From positions 379,949 to 443,948 of the forward strand of contig NZ_QPCG01000001.1 in NCBI RefSeq assembly GCF_003351025.1: a DNA stretch of 64,000 nt, written 5' to 3'. Each line of letters opens with the position of its first letter. The first letter of the stretch is position 1. Source of the stretch: Mucilaginibacter endophyticus. GTDB lineage: Bacteria; Bacteroidota; Bacteroidia; Sphingobacteriales; Sphingobacteriaceae. Positions 45,664 to 53,692 of this stretch are shown here, in pieces. A program made the translations under genes and the position numbers. The notes under the pieces are model-generated. The model was not told the DNA's origin and made no database searches. It saw only the letters and a list, made by a program, of their open reading frames with translations.

Positions 45664-46905
45664 ATGAATAAGATTTGTGTTTTTTTACGATTTGTCCTTA
45701 TAACAGTTTTACTTGCAAACACCGCGTGCAGCCAGGCAACCGATTGTAAAAGCTGCAAAACAGCATCTGTCAAAAAAAACAAAAAAATCGGCCCTATTAT
45801 TCCCGGAGCCGATCAAATTCCGCTGTATATTAACTATCTTAAGGGAAAAAATATCGGGATGGTGATTAATCAAACTTCTGTTATTGGTAAAAATTTAACT
45901 GCCAGTGTAGATAGTTTGGTTCATTCCGGAGTTAGTATAAAAAAGATCTTCGGCCCCGAGCATGGTTTCAGGGGCAATGCCAGCAATGGCGCTACCGTTG
46001 GCGATGCCAAAGACCCTACAACAGGCTTACCCGTAATATCGCTTTACGGCAACAAACACTACAAACCAACACCGGCAGATTTGAAGGGAATAGACCTGAT
46101 GATATTTGATATACAGGATGTGGGCACCCGTTTTTATACTTATATATCAACCCTGCACTATGTTATGGAGGCCTGCGCCGAGAACAACGTAGAGCTAATG
46201 ATTTTTGACCGCCCCAATCCCAACGGTTATTTAATTGACGGGCCAATCCTGGATACAGTTAACCGCTCATTTGTAGGCATGCACCCCATTCCCATAGCCC
46301 ATGGCATGACCATTGGCGAGTACGCGCAAATGATAAACGGCGAAGGCTGGCTAAAAAATGGCGTAAAATGCAAGCTAAAGATCATTAAAGTTGCTAATTA
46401 CAAACATAATTTGCCTTATACCTTACCGGTAAACCCGTCGCCAAACTTAAATACGCCGCTATCAGTTTTATTGTACCCAAGCACCTGCCTGTTTGAGGGC
46501 ACCACCTTTAGCTTAGGCCGGGGGACACTTGTTCCTTTTGCCGTGCTGGGGCATCCGGCACTGAAAGGCAAGTACAGCTTTTCGTTTACACCAAAAAGTA
46601 TTCCGGGTATGAGCGAAAACCCGCCGCAGAAAGACCAGGAATGTTTTGGCATCGATCTGCAAAATATTTCGCCAAATGACATTACCGGCATGGGCGCTAT
46701 CAACCTGAAATGGCTCTTAGAATTATACCAGGCTTTCCCGGATAAAGATCATTTCTTTAACGGTTATTTTATAAAACTGGCCGGCACAGCCGAGTTAAGG
46801 AAACAGATTGAAGCAGGCAAAACCGAAGATGAGATCCGCGCCAGCTGGCAGCCGGGTTTAGCTGCTTTTAAAGAAACAAGAAAAAAATATTTACTATACG
46901 AATAA
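45664..46905 (+). CDS. namZ: Exo-beta-N-acetylmuramidase NamZ (DUF1343)
   Basis: This 413-residue lipoprotein belongs to DUF1343, now known as exo-beta-N-acetylmuramidases that release MurNAc from peptidoglycan fragments. The lipobox is VLLANTAC (Cys22 from ATG 45664). Signatures include GKNIGMVINQTSVIGKN, KIFGPEHGFRGNASNGA, FDIQDVGTRFYTYISTLHYV and MIFDRPNPNGYLIDGPILD. The longer ORF start at 45577 would bury the signal peptide and is rejected. A -7-like TACCTTCG (45597-45604) lies upstream. fmt follows 32 nt later and may be co-transcribed. Confidence 0.9.
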   Translation: MNKICVFLRFVLITVLLANTACSQATDCKSCKTASVKKNKKIGPIIPGADQIPLYINYLKGKNIGMVINQTSVIGKNLTASVDSLVHSGVSIKKIFGPEHGFRGNASNGATVGDAKDPTTGLPVISLYGNKHYKPTPADLKGIDLMIFDIQDVGTRFYTYISTLHYVMEACAENNVELMIFDRPNPNGYLIDGPILDTVNRSFVGMHPIPIAHGMTIGEYAQMINGEGWLKNGVKCKLKIIKVANYKHNLPYTLPVNPSPNLNTPLSVLLYPSTCLFEGTTFSLGRGTLVPFAVLGHPALKGKYSFSFTPKSIPGMSENPPQKDQECFGIDLQNISPNDITGMGAINLKWLLELYQAFPDKDHFFNGYFIKLAGTAELRKQIEAGKTEDEIRASWQPGLAAFKETRKKYLLYE

Positions 46906-46937
46906 CAGAATAAAGACATCTAATACCTAAACATACT

Positions 46938-47855
46938 ATGAGAATTATATTTATGGGTACGCCCCAGTTTGCCGTTGCCTCGTTAGACGCTTTAATTAAA
47001 GCCGGCAGTGATATTGTGGCCGTTGTTACAGCGCCCGATAAACCGGCCGGAAGGGGTCAGAAGGTGAGTGAATCGGCAGTGAAACAATATGCCGAAGCCA
47101 ACGGATTAAAAGTGCTGCAGCCCGAAAAATTGAAGAACGAAGATTTTATTGCTGAACTAAAAGCATTAAAAGCCGACTTGCAGGTTGTAGTAGCCTTCAG
47201 GATGCTGCCCGAAGCTGTTTGGAACATGCCACCTAAGGGCACCATAAATTTACATGCATCGTTACTTCCGCAATACCGTGGCGCGGCCCCAATTAACTGG
47301 GCACTCATTAACGGCGAAAAAGAAAGCGGTGTAACTACCTTCTTTTTAAAGCACGATATCGATACCGGTAACATTCTGTTCACCGAAAAAATAACCCTTA
47401 CCGGCCATGAAGATGCCGGCGAGCTGCACGACCGCCTTATGAACAAAGGCGCAGGCTTACTGGTGAAAACTGTTAAAGCGGTTGAAAGCGGCCGTTACAA
47501 TGAGCACCCGCAATCGCAACTGGCCGAGGGAACCGAATTAAAACACGCCCCCAAGATCTTTAAAGATGATTGCCAGATTGATTGGACACAACCTGCCTTA
47601 TTAATCTATAATAAAATTCGTGGCCTTAGCCCTGTACCTACTGCCTATACGGAACTTAATGGGAAAAATTTAAAGATTTACGCAACAGAATATCAGTTAT
47701 CAGAACCGGCAATACAACCAGGCGGGTTTTTAACGGATAACAAAACCTATTTGAAATTTGCAGCTAAAGATGGATTTGTATTGCTCAAAGACATTCAATT
47801 AGAGGGCAAAAAACGCATGGGCATTGAAGACTTTTTAAGGGGGGTGAAGTTGTAG
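46938..47855 (+). CDS. fmt: Methionyl-tRNA formyltransferase
   Basis: Fmt formylates Met-tRNAi so translation can begin. The 305-residue enzyme has RIIFMGTPQFAVASLDALI at the N-terminus. The catalytic triad lies in INLHASLLPQYRGAAPINWA (Asn104, His106) and FFLKHDIDTGNILF (Asp140). The C-terminal tRNA-binding domain follows (IYNKIRGLSPVPTAYTELNG). Length and motifs are standard. It sits 32 nt after namZ. Confidence 0.96.
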   Translation: MRIIFMGTPQFAVASLDALIKAGSDIVAVVTAPDKPAGRGQKVSESAVKQYAEANGLKVLQPEKLKNEDFIAELKALKADLQVVVAFRMLPEAVWNMPPKGTINLHASLLPQYRGAAPINWALINGEKESGVTTFFLKHDIDTGNILFTEKITLTGHEDAGELHDRLMNKGAGLLVKTVKAVESGRYNEHPQSQLAEGTELKHAPKIFKDDCQIDWTQPALLIYNKIRGLSPVPTAYTELNGKNLKIYATEYQLSEPAIQPGGFLTDNKTYLKFAAKDGFVLLKDIQLEGKKRMGIEDFLRGVKL

Positions 47856-47889
47856 TCGATTGCTTTATGAAATCCTTTTTCATTTAGAC

Positions 47890-48031
47890 GAATTGGGATG
47901 GGGATGTGGTGTGAAGGGAGCGAGGAGAAATCTCCTGAGCCCTGCTTAAAGACCGTTGCGAGTATGGTGTATAAGATTTCTCTTTCGTCCCGACAACGCA
48001 CGTGCCCGTTCTTGCTCTATCGATGACAGTT
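47890..48031. repeat. Dispersed palindromic repeat, GTCATTTCGAC family, diverged end
   Basis: The inner arms GAGGAGAAATCTCCTG and GTATAAGATTTCTCTTTC are those seen at 9882 and 54365. The right end CTCTATCGATGACAG is close to the family, while the left end is degraded. It lies after fmt, convergent with a glycosidase gene. The next 160 nt before that gene hold no further recognisable feature. Confidence 0.6.
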
Positions 48032-48196
48032 TTTGTTTTTAAGTGCTTTGGCCGTTGTTGCTGTCGCGATATGTTTTTGGAGGAATTACCCACGCGGAGT
48101 CTTGAATAGGTTACTGACTGTTTCCGGGTTGCCACTACATTATAAGACTGCCGCGCTACGCTCGACATGGTCTTTAAACTTAACATTGTTAATAAC

Positions 48197-49165
48197 TTAC
48201 TTATTTAACTCTCTTAACACATTCCTGATAAAGATTCCCGCAGGGGTTAGGTTGGCTTCTGTCCAGCCGCCTTGTATGGGGGCATTGTTTTGCAGCAAGG
48301 CAGTAGTTTCGTGTTTGTCGGTGATGTTCCAGTTGGTCCAGCTTAGTTTGTTGTCTTCGGTCCATTTAAGCCAGGTTTGTGTTTTTTGCAGATTAAACTC
48401 ACCATCGCCGCTGGCTTCACCTACGCCCCATTCGGTAACAATTAACGGTAATTTCATGGCGATGGCTTTATCAGCTTTTGCGCGTAAGGCATCCTGATGA
48501 TAGGGGTCGCTGGCATAAAAGTGGAAAGAATAGGCAATATTGTCGTAGCCCTTGATCGGATCGGCGGCGGCAATGTCCACATCCTGGTCCCAGTGCGGAC
48601 TGCCCACTACTATTACATTGTCTTTATCATATTTGCGGATGATGGGGATGATCTGCAATGCATAATCCTTAACCGTTTTCCAGTCGGTTTTTTCGGGTTC
48701 GTTCCAGATCTCGTAGATCACGTTAGGTACACCGGCATATTTCTTAGCCATCTGCCTGAAAAAATCTTTCGATTCGCTCACATGCAGGTTTGAGTTATGA
48801 TCGTGCCAGTCTATAAGTACATAAATACCGCTCCTTATCGCCTGGTCAACTACACTTATAATCAGGTCTTCTTGCTCTTCAGGTTGTTGCAGATAGCCGC
48901 CATCGGGCTGCACACCCATTGCGGCCCGGATAATTGATGCTTTAAAATCGTCGGCTAACCAACTAACTACGCCCGGGTTAAAATATTTGCGCCCCTGCCA
49001 AAGCGACCATGAAAAACTAATTCCTCTTAACTGCGGGGCCACGCCGTGTTCGTTTACAAGTTTGCCATCCTCTACCTTTAATCTGCCATTTTGGGCAACC
49101 GGTGTTTGGGCCGATACAGACCAGCTAAAGGCAACTGACAATAATAGCGCTATAAAGATTTTCAT
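48197..49165 (-). CDS. Secreted GH5-family endoglucanase-like glycoside hydrolase
   Basis: This 322-residue enzyme has a signal peptide (MKIFIALLLSVAFSWSVSA before Gln20). The GH5 (probably subfamily 2, cellulase-like) barrel has the acid/base Glu in YEIWNEPEKTD (Glu156) and the nucleophile Glu in LIVTEWGVGE (Glu245). Further conserved positions are QLRGISFSW, SIIRAAMGV, YVLIDWHDH and YSFHFYASD. It should cleave beta-1,4-glucan or a similar polymer. The start is ATG 49165; the upstream TTG at 49171 is less likely. No other polysaccharide-utilisation genes are adjacent. Confidence 0.92.
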   Translation of the reverse strand: MKIFIALLLSVAFSWSVSAQTPVAQNGRLKVEDGKLVNEHGVAPQLRGISFSWSLWQGRKYFNPGVVSWLADDFKASIIRAAMGVQPDGGYLQQPEEQEDLIISVVDQAIRSGIYVLIDWHDHNSNLHVSESKDFFRQMAKKYAGVPNVIYEIWNEPEKTDWKTVKDYALQIIPIIRKYDKDNVIVVGSPHWDQDVDIAAADPIKGYDNIAYSFHFYASDPYHQDALRAKADKAIAMKLPLIVTEWGVGEASGDGEFNLQKTQTWLKWTEDNKLSWTNWNITDKHETTALLQNNAPIQGGWTEANLTPAGIFIRNVLRELNK

Positions 49166-49248
49166 TCGCAATTAAATTAAGAGGAAAGTAATTTATAGCT
49201 ACGTTGCTGCTTTTATAGCAAGATGTAAAAATTTGATTAGATAATGCT

Positions 49249-49278
49249 AAAAACAGCCAAAGTTTACCGGCTGTTTTT
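49249..49278. terminator. Terminator-like hairpin in a divergent promoter region
   Basis: AAAAACAGCC (49249-49258) and GGCTGTTTTT (49269-49278) form a perfect 10-bp stem with A- and T-tracts. It sits between two divergent genes, where no annotated transcript ends. Confidence 0.6.
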
Positions 49279-49324
49279 ATTCCGGTAACGCGGTATTTAT
49301 AAATTCGCGCATCATTGTTTCAGC

Positions 49325-50590
49325 ATGAAAAAGTACAGTATTCTTTTAGTTTGCCTATTACTGGTTACCACCGCCTTTGCGCAGGATACCACTCAAAAAA
49401 TCATCCCAAACCGTAAAAACAGCATTGCTCAACAGAAAAAGCCTTACGTTATCCTGATTTCGGCAGATGGCTTCAGGTATGATTATGCTAAAAGATACAA
49501 CGCGCAGCATTTACTTGGTTTAAGCGCCAAAGGCGTACAGGCCGAATCTATGATCCCTTCATATCCTTCGGTAACTTTCCCTAATCATTATGCTTTAGTG
49601 AGTGGTTTATATCCATCGCACTCGGGTTTGGTTAACAACTCCTTTTATGATCGGGCACGTAACGATAGCTATTCCATGGGTAATAAGCAAAAGGTAAAGG
49701 ACAGCAGCTGGTATTTTGGCTCGCCGCTTTGGGTTTTGGCCGAGCAGCAAAAAATGGTTTCGGCAAGTTTTTACTGGGTGGCTTCAGAGGCCGCAATACA
49801 GGGCATCAACCCAACTTACTATTATGTTTATAATGATAAAATAGACATTCACGACCGTATCAGCGCCGTGGTAAACTGGCTGAAGCTGCCTGAAGATAAG
49901 CGCCCGCACCTGATCACATTTTACTTTCCACAGGTTGACCATGCGGGCCATACCTTTGGTCCCGATGCTCCCGAAACCGAGCATGAGGTACATTTTGTTG
50001 ATTCGGCAGTTAACGAGCTGAACAAGGCAGTAAAAACTACCGGCGTTGATGTTAACTTCATTTTTGTATCAGATCATGGCATGACCAAAATTGACCGTGA
50101 ACATACCCTTGGCATCCCTGCTGCAATCGACACGACTAAATTCAAAATCTCTGGTGATGGCATATTGGTTGAATTGTATGCCAAAGACAAAGGGGCTATC
50201 CAGTCAACTTATGATCGCCTTAAAACCGAAGCAAAGGATTATGATGTATATCTGAAAGCCAATATGCCGGCTAATATGCACTACAGCACTGCCGATGATT
50301 GGCATAACCGCATAGGCGATATTTTGCTGATCCCGCATTATCCTCTGATTTTTAATTTATGGAACAGTAAAAAGATAAATATCGGCTGGCACGGTTATGA
50401 TCCCTACACTGTAAAAGATATGCATGCCACCTTCCTGGCTTGGGGGCCGGCCTTTAAAACTGGTAAACAAGTACCTTCTTTTAAAAATGTTGATGTTTTT
50501 AATTTAGTAAATCGGATATTGGGACTTAAATACAATGGTAAGGTTGATGGCACCGATCAACTTGCCGATGAGATCCTCATTAAAAAATAA
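49325..50590 (+). CDS. Secreted ectonucleotide pyrophosphatase/phosphodiesterase (ENPP-like)
   Basis: This 421-residue exported protein has a signal peptide (MKKYSILLVCLLLVTTAFA before Gln20). The alkaline-phosphatase-superfamily NPP domain has the metal Asp in ILISADGFRYDY, the nucleophile Thr84 in SYPSVTFPNHYALVSGLYPS, and metal sites in PQVDHAGHTFGPDAPETE and FVSDHGMTKI. The C-terminal His is in GWHGYDPYTVKDMHATFLAW. It cleaves phosphodiester or pyrophosphate bonds in nucleotides outside the inner membrane. The downstream gene begins 9 nt after its stop. Confidence 0.92.
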   Translation: MKKYSILLVCLLLVTTAFAQDTTQKIIPNRKNSIAQQKKPYVILISADGFRYDYAKRYNAQHLLGLSAKGVQAESMIPSYPSVTFPNHYALVSGLYPSHSGLVNNSFYDRARNDSYSMGNKQKVKDSSWYFGSPLWVLAEQQKMVSASFYWVASEAAIQGINPTYYYVYNDKIDIHDRISAVVNWLKLPEDKRPHLITFYFPQVDHAGHTFGPDAPETEHEVHFVDSAVNELNKAVKTTGVDVNFIFVSDHGMTKIDREHTLGIPAAIDTTKFKISGDGILVELYAKDKGAIQSTYDRLKTEAKDYDVYLKANMPANMHYSTADDWHNRIGDILLIPHYPLIFNLWNSKKINIGWHGYDPYTVKDMHATFLAWGPAFKTGKQVPSFKNVDVFNLVNRILGLKYNGKVDGTDQLADEILIKK

Positions 50591-50599
50591 AAACACCCT

Positions 50600-51103
50600 A
50601 TGAAAAAAGTATTCAGGCTCCTGATCATCATATTGTCGCCACTGGTTTTACACGCGCAAAACCCGGCCGTAGTAAAACAGCAGGCTACCCTAATGGCCCA
50701 AAGCATGACGAAGGGCGATTACAAAGGCATCGTTAATTACACTTATCCTAAAGCGGTGCAAATGGCCGGTGGTAAAGAAAAAATGACAGCCATGATGGGC
50801 GCAGCCATGCAGCAGATGAAAGCCGCTGGTATAAACTTTGAAAGTATTACCGTAGGCGAGCCCGGCAAGTTTTACAAGGCCGGTACCGAAACTCATTGCC
50901 TGCTGCCGGAAACCATTGTTATGTCGAGCCCTAAAGGCCGTGTGGCTATGCATAGCAACCTGTTGGCGGTTAGCGGCGATGGCGGCAAAAACTGGTCGTT
51001 TCTGGATATGAATAATTCTACCGCCGATAAGGTGAAGCAATTGATCCCGAATTTTAACCCGGCCTTAAAAATTCCACCTGCTACTACCGAGCCATTACAA
51101 TAA
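50600..51103 (+). CDS. Exported protein of unknown function downstream of the ENPP-like gene
   Basis: This 167-residue protein has a signal peptide (VFRLLIIILSPLVLHA before Gln) and an NTF2/SnoaL-like or DUF-type fold (AVVKQQATLMAQSMTKGDYK, NFESITVGEPGKFYKAG, NWSFLDMNNSTADKVKQLIP). It begins 9 nt after the ENPP stop and is likely co-transcribed with it. No catalytic residues are evident. Its last 9 nt overlap the convergent DUF72 gene. Confidence 0.7.
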   Translation: MKKVFRLLIIILSPLVLHAQNPAVVKQQATLMAQSMTKGDYKGIVNYTYPKAVQMAGGKEKMTAMMGAAMQQMKAAGINFESITVGEPGKFYKAGTETHCLLPETIVMSSPKGRVAMHSNLLAVSGDGGKNWSFLDMNNSTADKVKQLIPNFNPALKIPPATTEPLQ

Positions 51104-52030
51104 CAGCGAGGTTTGTGCGGTTGGCTTATCGTCGCGTTGGATAAACGTTGGTCGCATTAACTGCGTGCCCAGCGCTTTGTTTAATTCTTCAACCACATAA
51201 TCGGCCAGTTCGGGCGAGTAGCGCTCATCGTGCTGGTGCATGAAAAACCATACCGATTTAAGGCCCTGATCTTTCCAGCTTTTGATCCGTTCAACCCACT
51301 CATCAACACGGGCGTAATCGGTAGGATGGAGGCTGTTACCTACAAAGCGGATAAAGGCATGTGGTGTTGTCAATGCCATGTGTACCACATCGCGTCTGCC
51401 GCTGGCATCAGTTATAATTGAACCGATATTAAGCTCGCGGAAAAGATTAAATACCCTGTCGCGGTTTTCGGTAACGGCAAACCAGTCTTTATGGCGCAGT
51501 TCAACAAATACCGGGATATCTTTCGGCAATTGTTCCAGGTAGGCTTTCAGTTCCGGGAAGCTTTTTGGCGTATAGTTATCGCTCAGCTGTAAAAACAGTG
51601 GACCAAGCTTTTCGCCGAAGGCTAAAATACCTTCATAATAAGTAGTGGTAATATCATCCGCATTTTTTAACCGACGGATATGGCTGATGCTCTGCGAAAA
51701 TTTAGGGCAAAATTTAAAACCGGGATTACTATCTGCCTTGGCTTTCCATTTAGCAATAGTGTCGGGGCCGTAAACCTGGTAAAAAGTGGCGTTAAGCTCT
51801 ATGCAATCAAAGTGCTTAACATATTCATCTAAAAAATTAGTGTCTTTGGTTTTTGGCGGATAGATTTTGCCGATCCATTCTTTACGTCCCCATTTAGCAC
51901 AGCCAACATGTACCTGCAGGGGTACATCGTTTTTGGCCGCTGCAAGCGTTTCAACAGTTATCTGCGGATCTGTCGGCAGGGTAAAATCAACCCTTGCTAA
52001 TTCCTCATCTGTTACTCTACCAAATTCCAT
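51095..52030 (-). CDS. DUF72 family (YecE-like) protein
   Basis: This 311-residue TIM-barrel protein matches DUF72: VHVGCAKWGRKEWIGKIYPP, HFDCIELNATFYQVYGPDTI, FKFCPKFSQSISHIRRL, PVFVELRHKDWF and VWFFMHQHDE. DUF72 proteins are related to apurinic/apyrimidinic endonuclease-like barrels; their reaction is not firmly established. The gene is cytoplasmic and monocistronic. Its 3' end overlaps the preceding forward gene by 9 nt. Confidence 0.88.
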   Translation of the reverse strand: MEFGRVTDEELARVDFTLPTDPQITVETLAAAKNDVPLQVHVGCAKWGRKEWIGKIYPPKTKDTNFLDEYVKHFDCIELNATFYQVYGPDTIAKWKAKADSNPGFKFCPKFSQSISHIRRLKNADDITTTYYEGILAFGEKLGPLFLQLSDNYTPKSFPELKAYLEQLPKDIPVFVELRHKDWFAVTENRDRVFNLFRELNIGSIITDASGRRDVVHMALTTPHAFIRFVGNSLHPTDYARVDEWVERIKSWKDQGLKSVWFFMHQHDERYSPELADYVVEELNKALGTQLMRPTFIQRDDKPTAQTSLLL

Positions 52031-52053
52031 TTGCCTTTTTTGTGGGAAAGATA

Positions 52054-52232
52054 GTGATTTGGTTGATTAGGTGAGTAGTTGATTGGGTGAATAGTTGATT
52101 AGGGGGGATTGGAGAATGGTTGATTGGGTGAGTAGTTGATTATGTTGAAAGCTCACAAACAAGCATCCAGCCTATAACTACTCACTTAATCAACCCAATC
52201 AACCACTCACCTAAAAATCAACCACTCACTAA
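52054..52232. repeat. Inverted word-repeat tract (GTTGATTGGGTGAGTA type)
   Basis: The left arm (about 52056-52142) has four to five imperfect copies of GAGTAGTTGATTGGGTG. The right arm (about 52164-52231) has the complement, ACTCACTTAATCAACCCAAT and similar. The arms can pair over more than 60 nt. The repeats have no unique spacers, so this is not a CRISPR array. Confidence 0.75.
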
Positions 52233-52233
52233 A

Positions 52234-52995
52234 CTACAAAAACATTCCACCTGAAGCTTCAATACGTTGAGCATTGATCCAGCGGGCATCTTCTGTGCAA
52301 AGAAAAGCTACTACGCCTCCGATATCATCCGGCTGGCCAACCCTGCCTAAAGCTGTTGATTTCGACATCATTTCTTCCAAACCGGGATGCGAATCGAATG
52401 CCGCCTTTGTAAAGTCAGTCTGGATGATACCCGGGGCCACAATGTTTGCGGCTATACCACGACTACCCAATTCTTTAGCAAGATATTTGGTAAACACTTC
52501 AATAGCGCCTTTCATGGAAGCATAAGCGGCATATCCGGGAGTTGAGAAGCGGGCCAACCCGGTCGAGAAATTGATGATCCGGCCGCCATCTGCAATTACT
52601 GGCAAGCTTTTCTGGGTTAAAAAGTAAACGCCTTTAAAATGCACGTTAAACAGGTTGTCAAAATCCTCTTCGGTGGTTTGTGCAAATGGTGATGCCGCGT
52701 CAATACCCGCGTTATTGATCAGGAAGTCGAAAGTATCACGTCCCCATTTTTCGTTCAGGGTTGCTTTTAATGTTGTGATGAAAGCATCAAAGGTTGATAC
52801 AATGCCCGTATCCAACTGCAAAGCGGCGGCTTTTTGCCCTATTGATTCAATTTCGGCTACAACAGCTTCGGCTTCTTCTTTTTTAGTGCGGTAGGTAACT
52901 ATAACGTCAATCCCTTTTTGGGCGATGTGCTTAGCTGCGTTTTTGCCCAGGCCACGGCTGCCGCCGGTTATTAATGCTATTTTGTTTGTTTTCAT
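52234..52995 (-). CDS. Short-chain dehydrogenase/reductase
   Basis: This 253-residue classical SDR has the cofactor loop LITGGSRGLGKNAAKHI, NNAGID, the catalytic Ser in NFSTGLA, and YAAYASMKGAIEVFTK (Tyr-x3-Lys). The sequence resembles NAD(P)-dependent 3-oxoacyl-ACP reductase-like proteins, but the substrate is unknown. The longer ORF starts at 53034 and lacks homology in its first residues. ATG 52995 (MKTNKIALITGG) is preferred. The end touches the word-repeat tract. Confidence 0.9.
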   Translation of the reverse strand: MKTNKIALITGGSRGLGKNAAKHIAQKGIDVIVTYRTKKEEAEAVVAEIESIGQKAAALQLDTGIVSTFDAFITTLKATLNEKWGRDTFDFLINNAGIDAASPFAQTTEEDFDNLFNVHFKGVYFLTQKSLPVIADGGRIINFSTGLARFSTPGYAAYASMKGAIEVFTKYLAKELGSRGIAANIVAPGIIQTDFTKAAFDSHPGLEEMMSKSTALGRVGQPDDIGGVVAFLCTEDARWINAQRIEASGGMFL

Positions 52996-53135
52996 TATGG
53001 TGTGTTTTAATGTTTTAACAATACAAAGGTGCAATGGTTAGCTAATAAAATTATGGTGACTACTTCAGATTAAATGGTGATCATTTAAGTTTTTTAGTGT
53101 GGGGAGTACCAAAAAACAAAGTTAAGATATCGGAA

Positions 53136-53252
53136 ATTCCCTCCCCCGGGAGGGGTGCGTTAGGGTTGCGTATTGGAAGGGAGGGGTTTATACGTCTTTG
53201 CAATGACCGGCATCTCGCTGAACCCCTCCTACACCCTCCCAGGGGAGGGAAT
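53136..53252. repeat. Palindromic G/C-rich repeat (ATTCCCTCCCC family)
   Basis: ATTCCCTCCCC (53136-53146) and GGGGAGGGAAT (53242-53252) are perfect inverted ends. The inner arms are CCCCTCCT and AGGGAGGGGT. It is an isolated GC-rich island in a noncoding AT-rich region upstream of the SAM riboswitch. Confidence 0.7.
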
Positions 53253-53415
53253 CGCACGGCCCGCACTCTTTCTTTTTATGGTCTAATGGCTATCCTGTTT
53301 CAAAAAGAGACATCACAACCTCTCCCGTCCTGAATTTATTTTACTCATAATCAATACAGAACAAAGAAAAGCAAAATTAAACTACTAAAACTATAGGATT
53401 TATATAATTAATTAT

Positions 53416-53423
53416 TACATTTG
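53416..53423 (+). promoter_or_regulatory. -7 box of the SAM riboswitch transcript
   Basis: TACATTTG matches TAnnTTTG and lies 28 nt upstream of riboswitch helix P1. A partial GATTT sits near the -33 position. Confidence 0.5.
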
Positions 53424-53450
53424 CACTGTCAACAACGACAAAGCGTTCTT

Positions 53451-53571
53451 TTATAACTTATCAAGAAAGACTGAGGGAAAGGCCCAAAGACGTCTTAGCA
53501 ACCTGTACATCCGCATAATGTAAAAGGTGCTAATTCCTGCTCCTGTGCAAAACGGGAGAGAGATAATTATA
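53451..53571 (+). promoter_or_regulatory. SAM-I (S-box) riboswitch with no gene behind it
   Basis: All four helices are present. P1 pairs 53452-53462 with 53562-53571 (TTATC/GATAA and TATAA/TTATA around a bulged C). P2 pairs AAGAC (53467-53471) with GTCTT (53492-53496) around GAGGGAAAGGCCC, followed by the conserved AGCAACC (53497-53503). P3 pairs TACAT with ATGTA. The SAM core GGTGCTAATTCC is at 53526-53537. P4 pairs CTCC (53540-53543) with GGAG (53555-53558). Such aptamers repress methionine genes when SAM is high. No methionine gene follows: the next features are a tRNA-Cys-like element (50 nt) and a TMEM220-like gene (304 nt). Confidence 0.88.
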
Positions 53572-53621
53572 TCTACACCCCACAACCGATCTGATTAAGT
53601 GATTTTTTTCTATAGTTTTCA

Positions 53622-53692
53622 AGTCGCGTGACCGAGAGGATAGGTGGGGGTCCGCAATACCCTAAACGGCAGTTCGAATCTGCCCGCGACAT
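53622..53692 (+). tRNA. Degenerate tRNA-Cys-like element (anticodon GCA, C33, A1:A72 mismatch)
   Basis: The element folds as a 71-nt cloverleaf. The acceptor has 6 of 7 pairs (GTCGCG/CGCGAC) with an A-A mismatch at 1:72. The D-arm is ACCGAGAGGATAGGT. The anticodon stem is GGGGT/ACCCT with loop CCGCAAT, giving anticodon GCA (Cys). The variable loop is AAAC. The T-arm GGCAG-TTCGAAT-CTGCC is perfect. Nucleotide 73 is U, as tRNA-Cys requires. Position 33, almost always U, is C here. No CCA is encoded. Most likely it is a pseudo-tRNA or tRNA-like RNA. It is typed as tRNA because the fold is clear, but function is doubtful. Confidence 0.55.

Noticed and set aside
52054-52232. Possible CRISPR array
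   Set aside because: Units are imperfect, adjacent without unique spacers, and reverse direction in the middle. It is an inverted word repeat. No cas genes are present.
53451-53571. Calling the structured RNA a cobalamin, TPP or SAM-II element
   Set aside because: The four-way-junction pairing and the GGTGCTAATTCC core fit SAM-I and not the others.
53622-53692. Calling the cloverleaf an ordinary functional tRNA-Cys
   Set aside because: C33 and the A-A pair at 1:72 would impair decoding and charging or processing. It is kept as a tRNA-like element of doubtful function.
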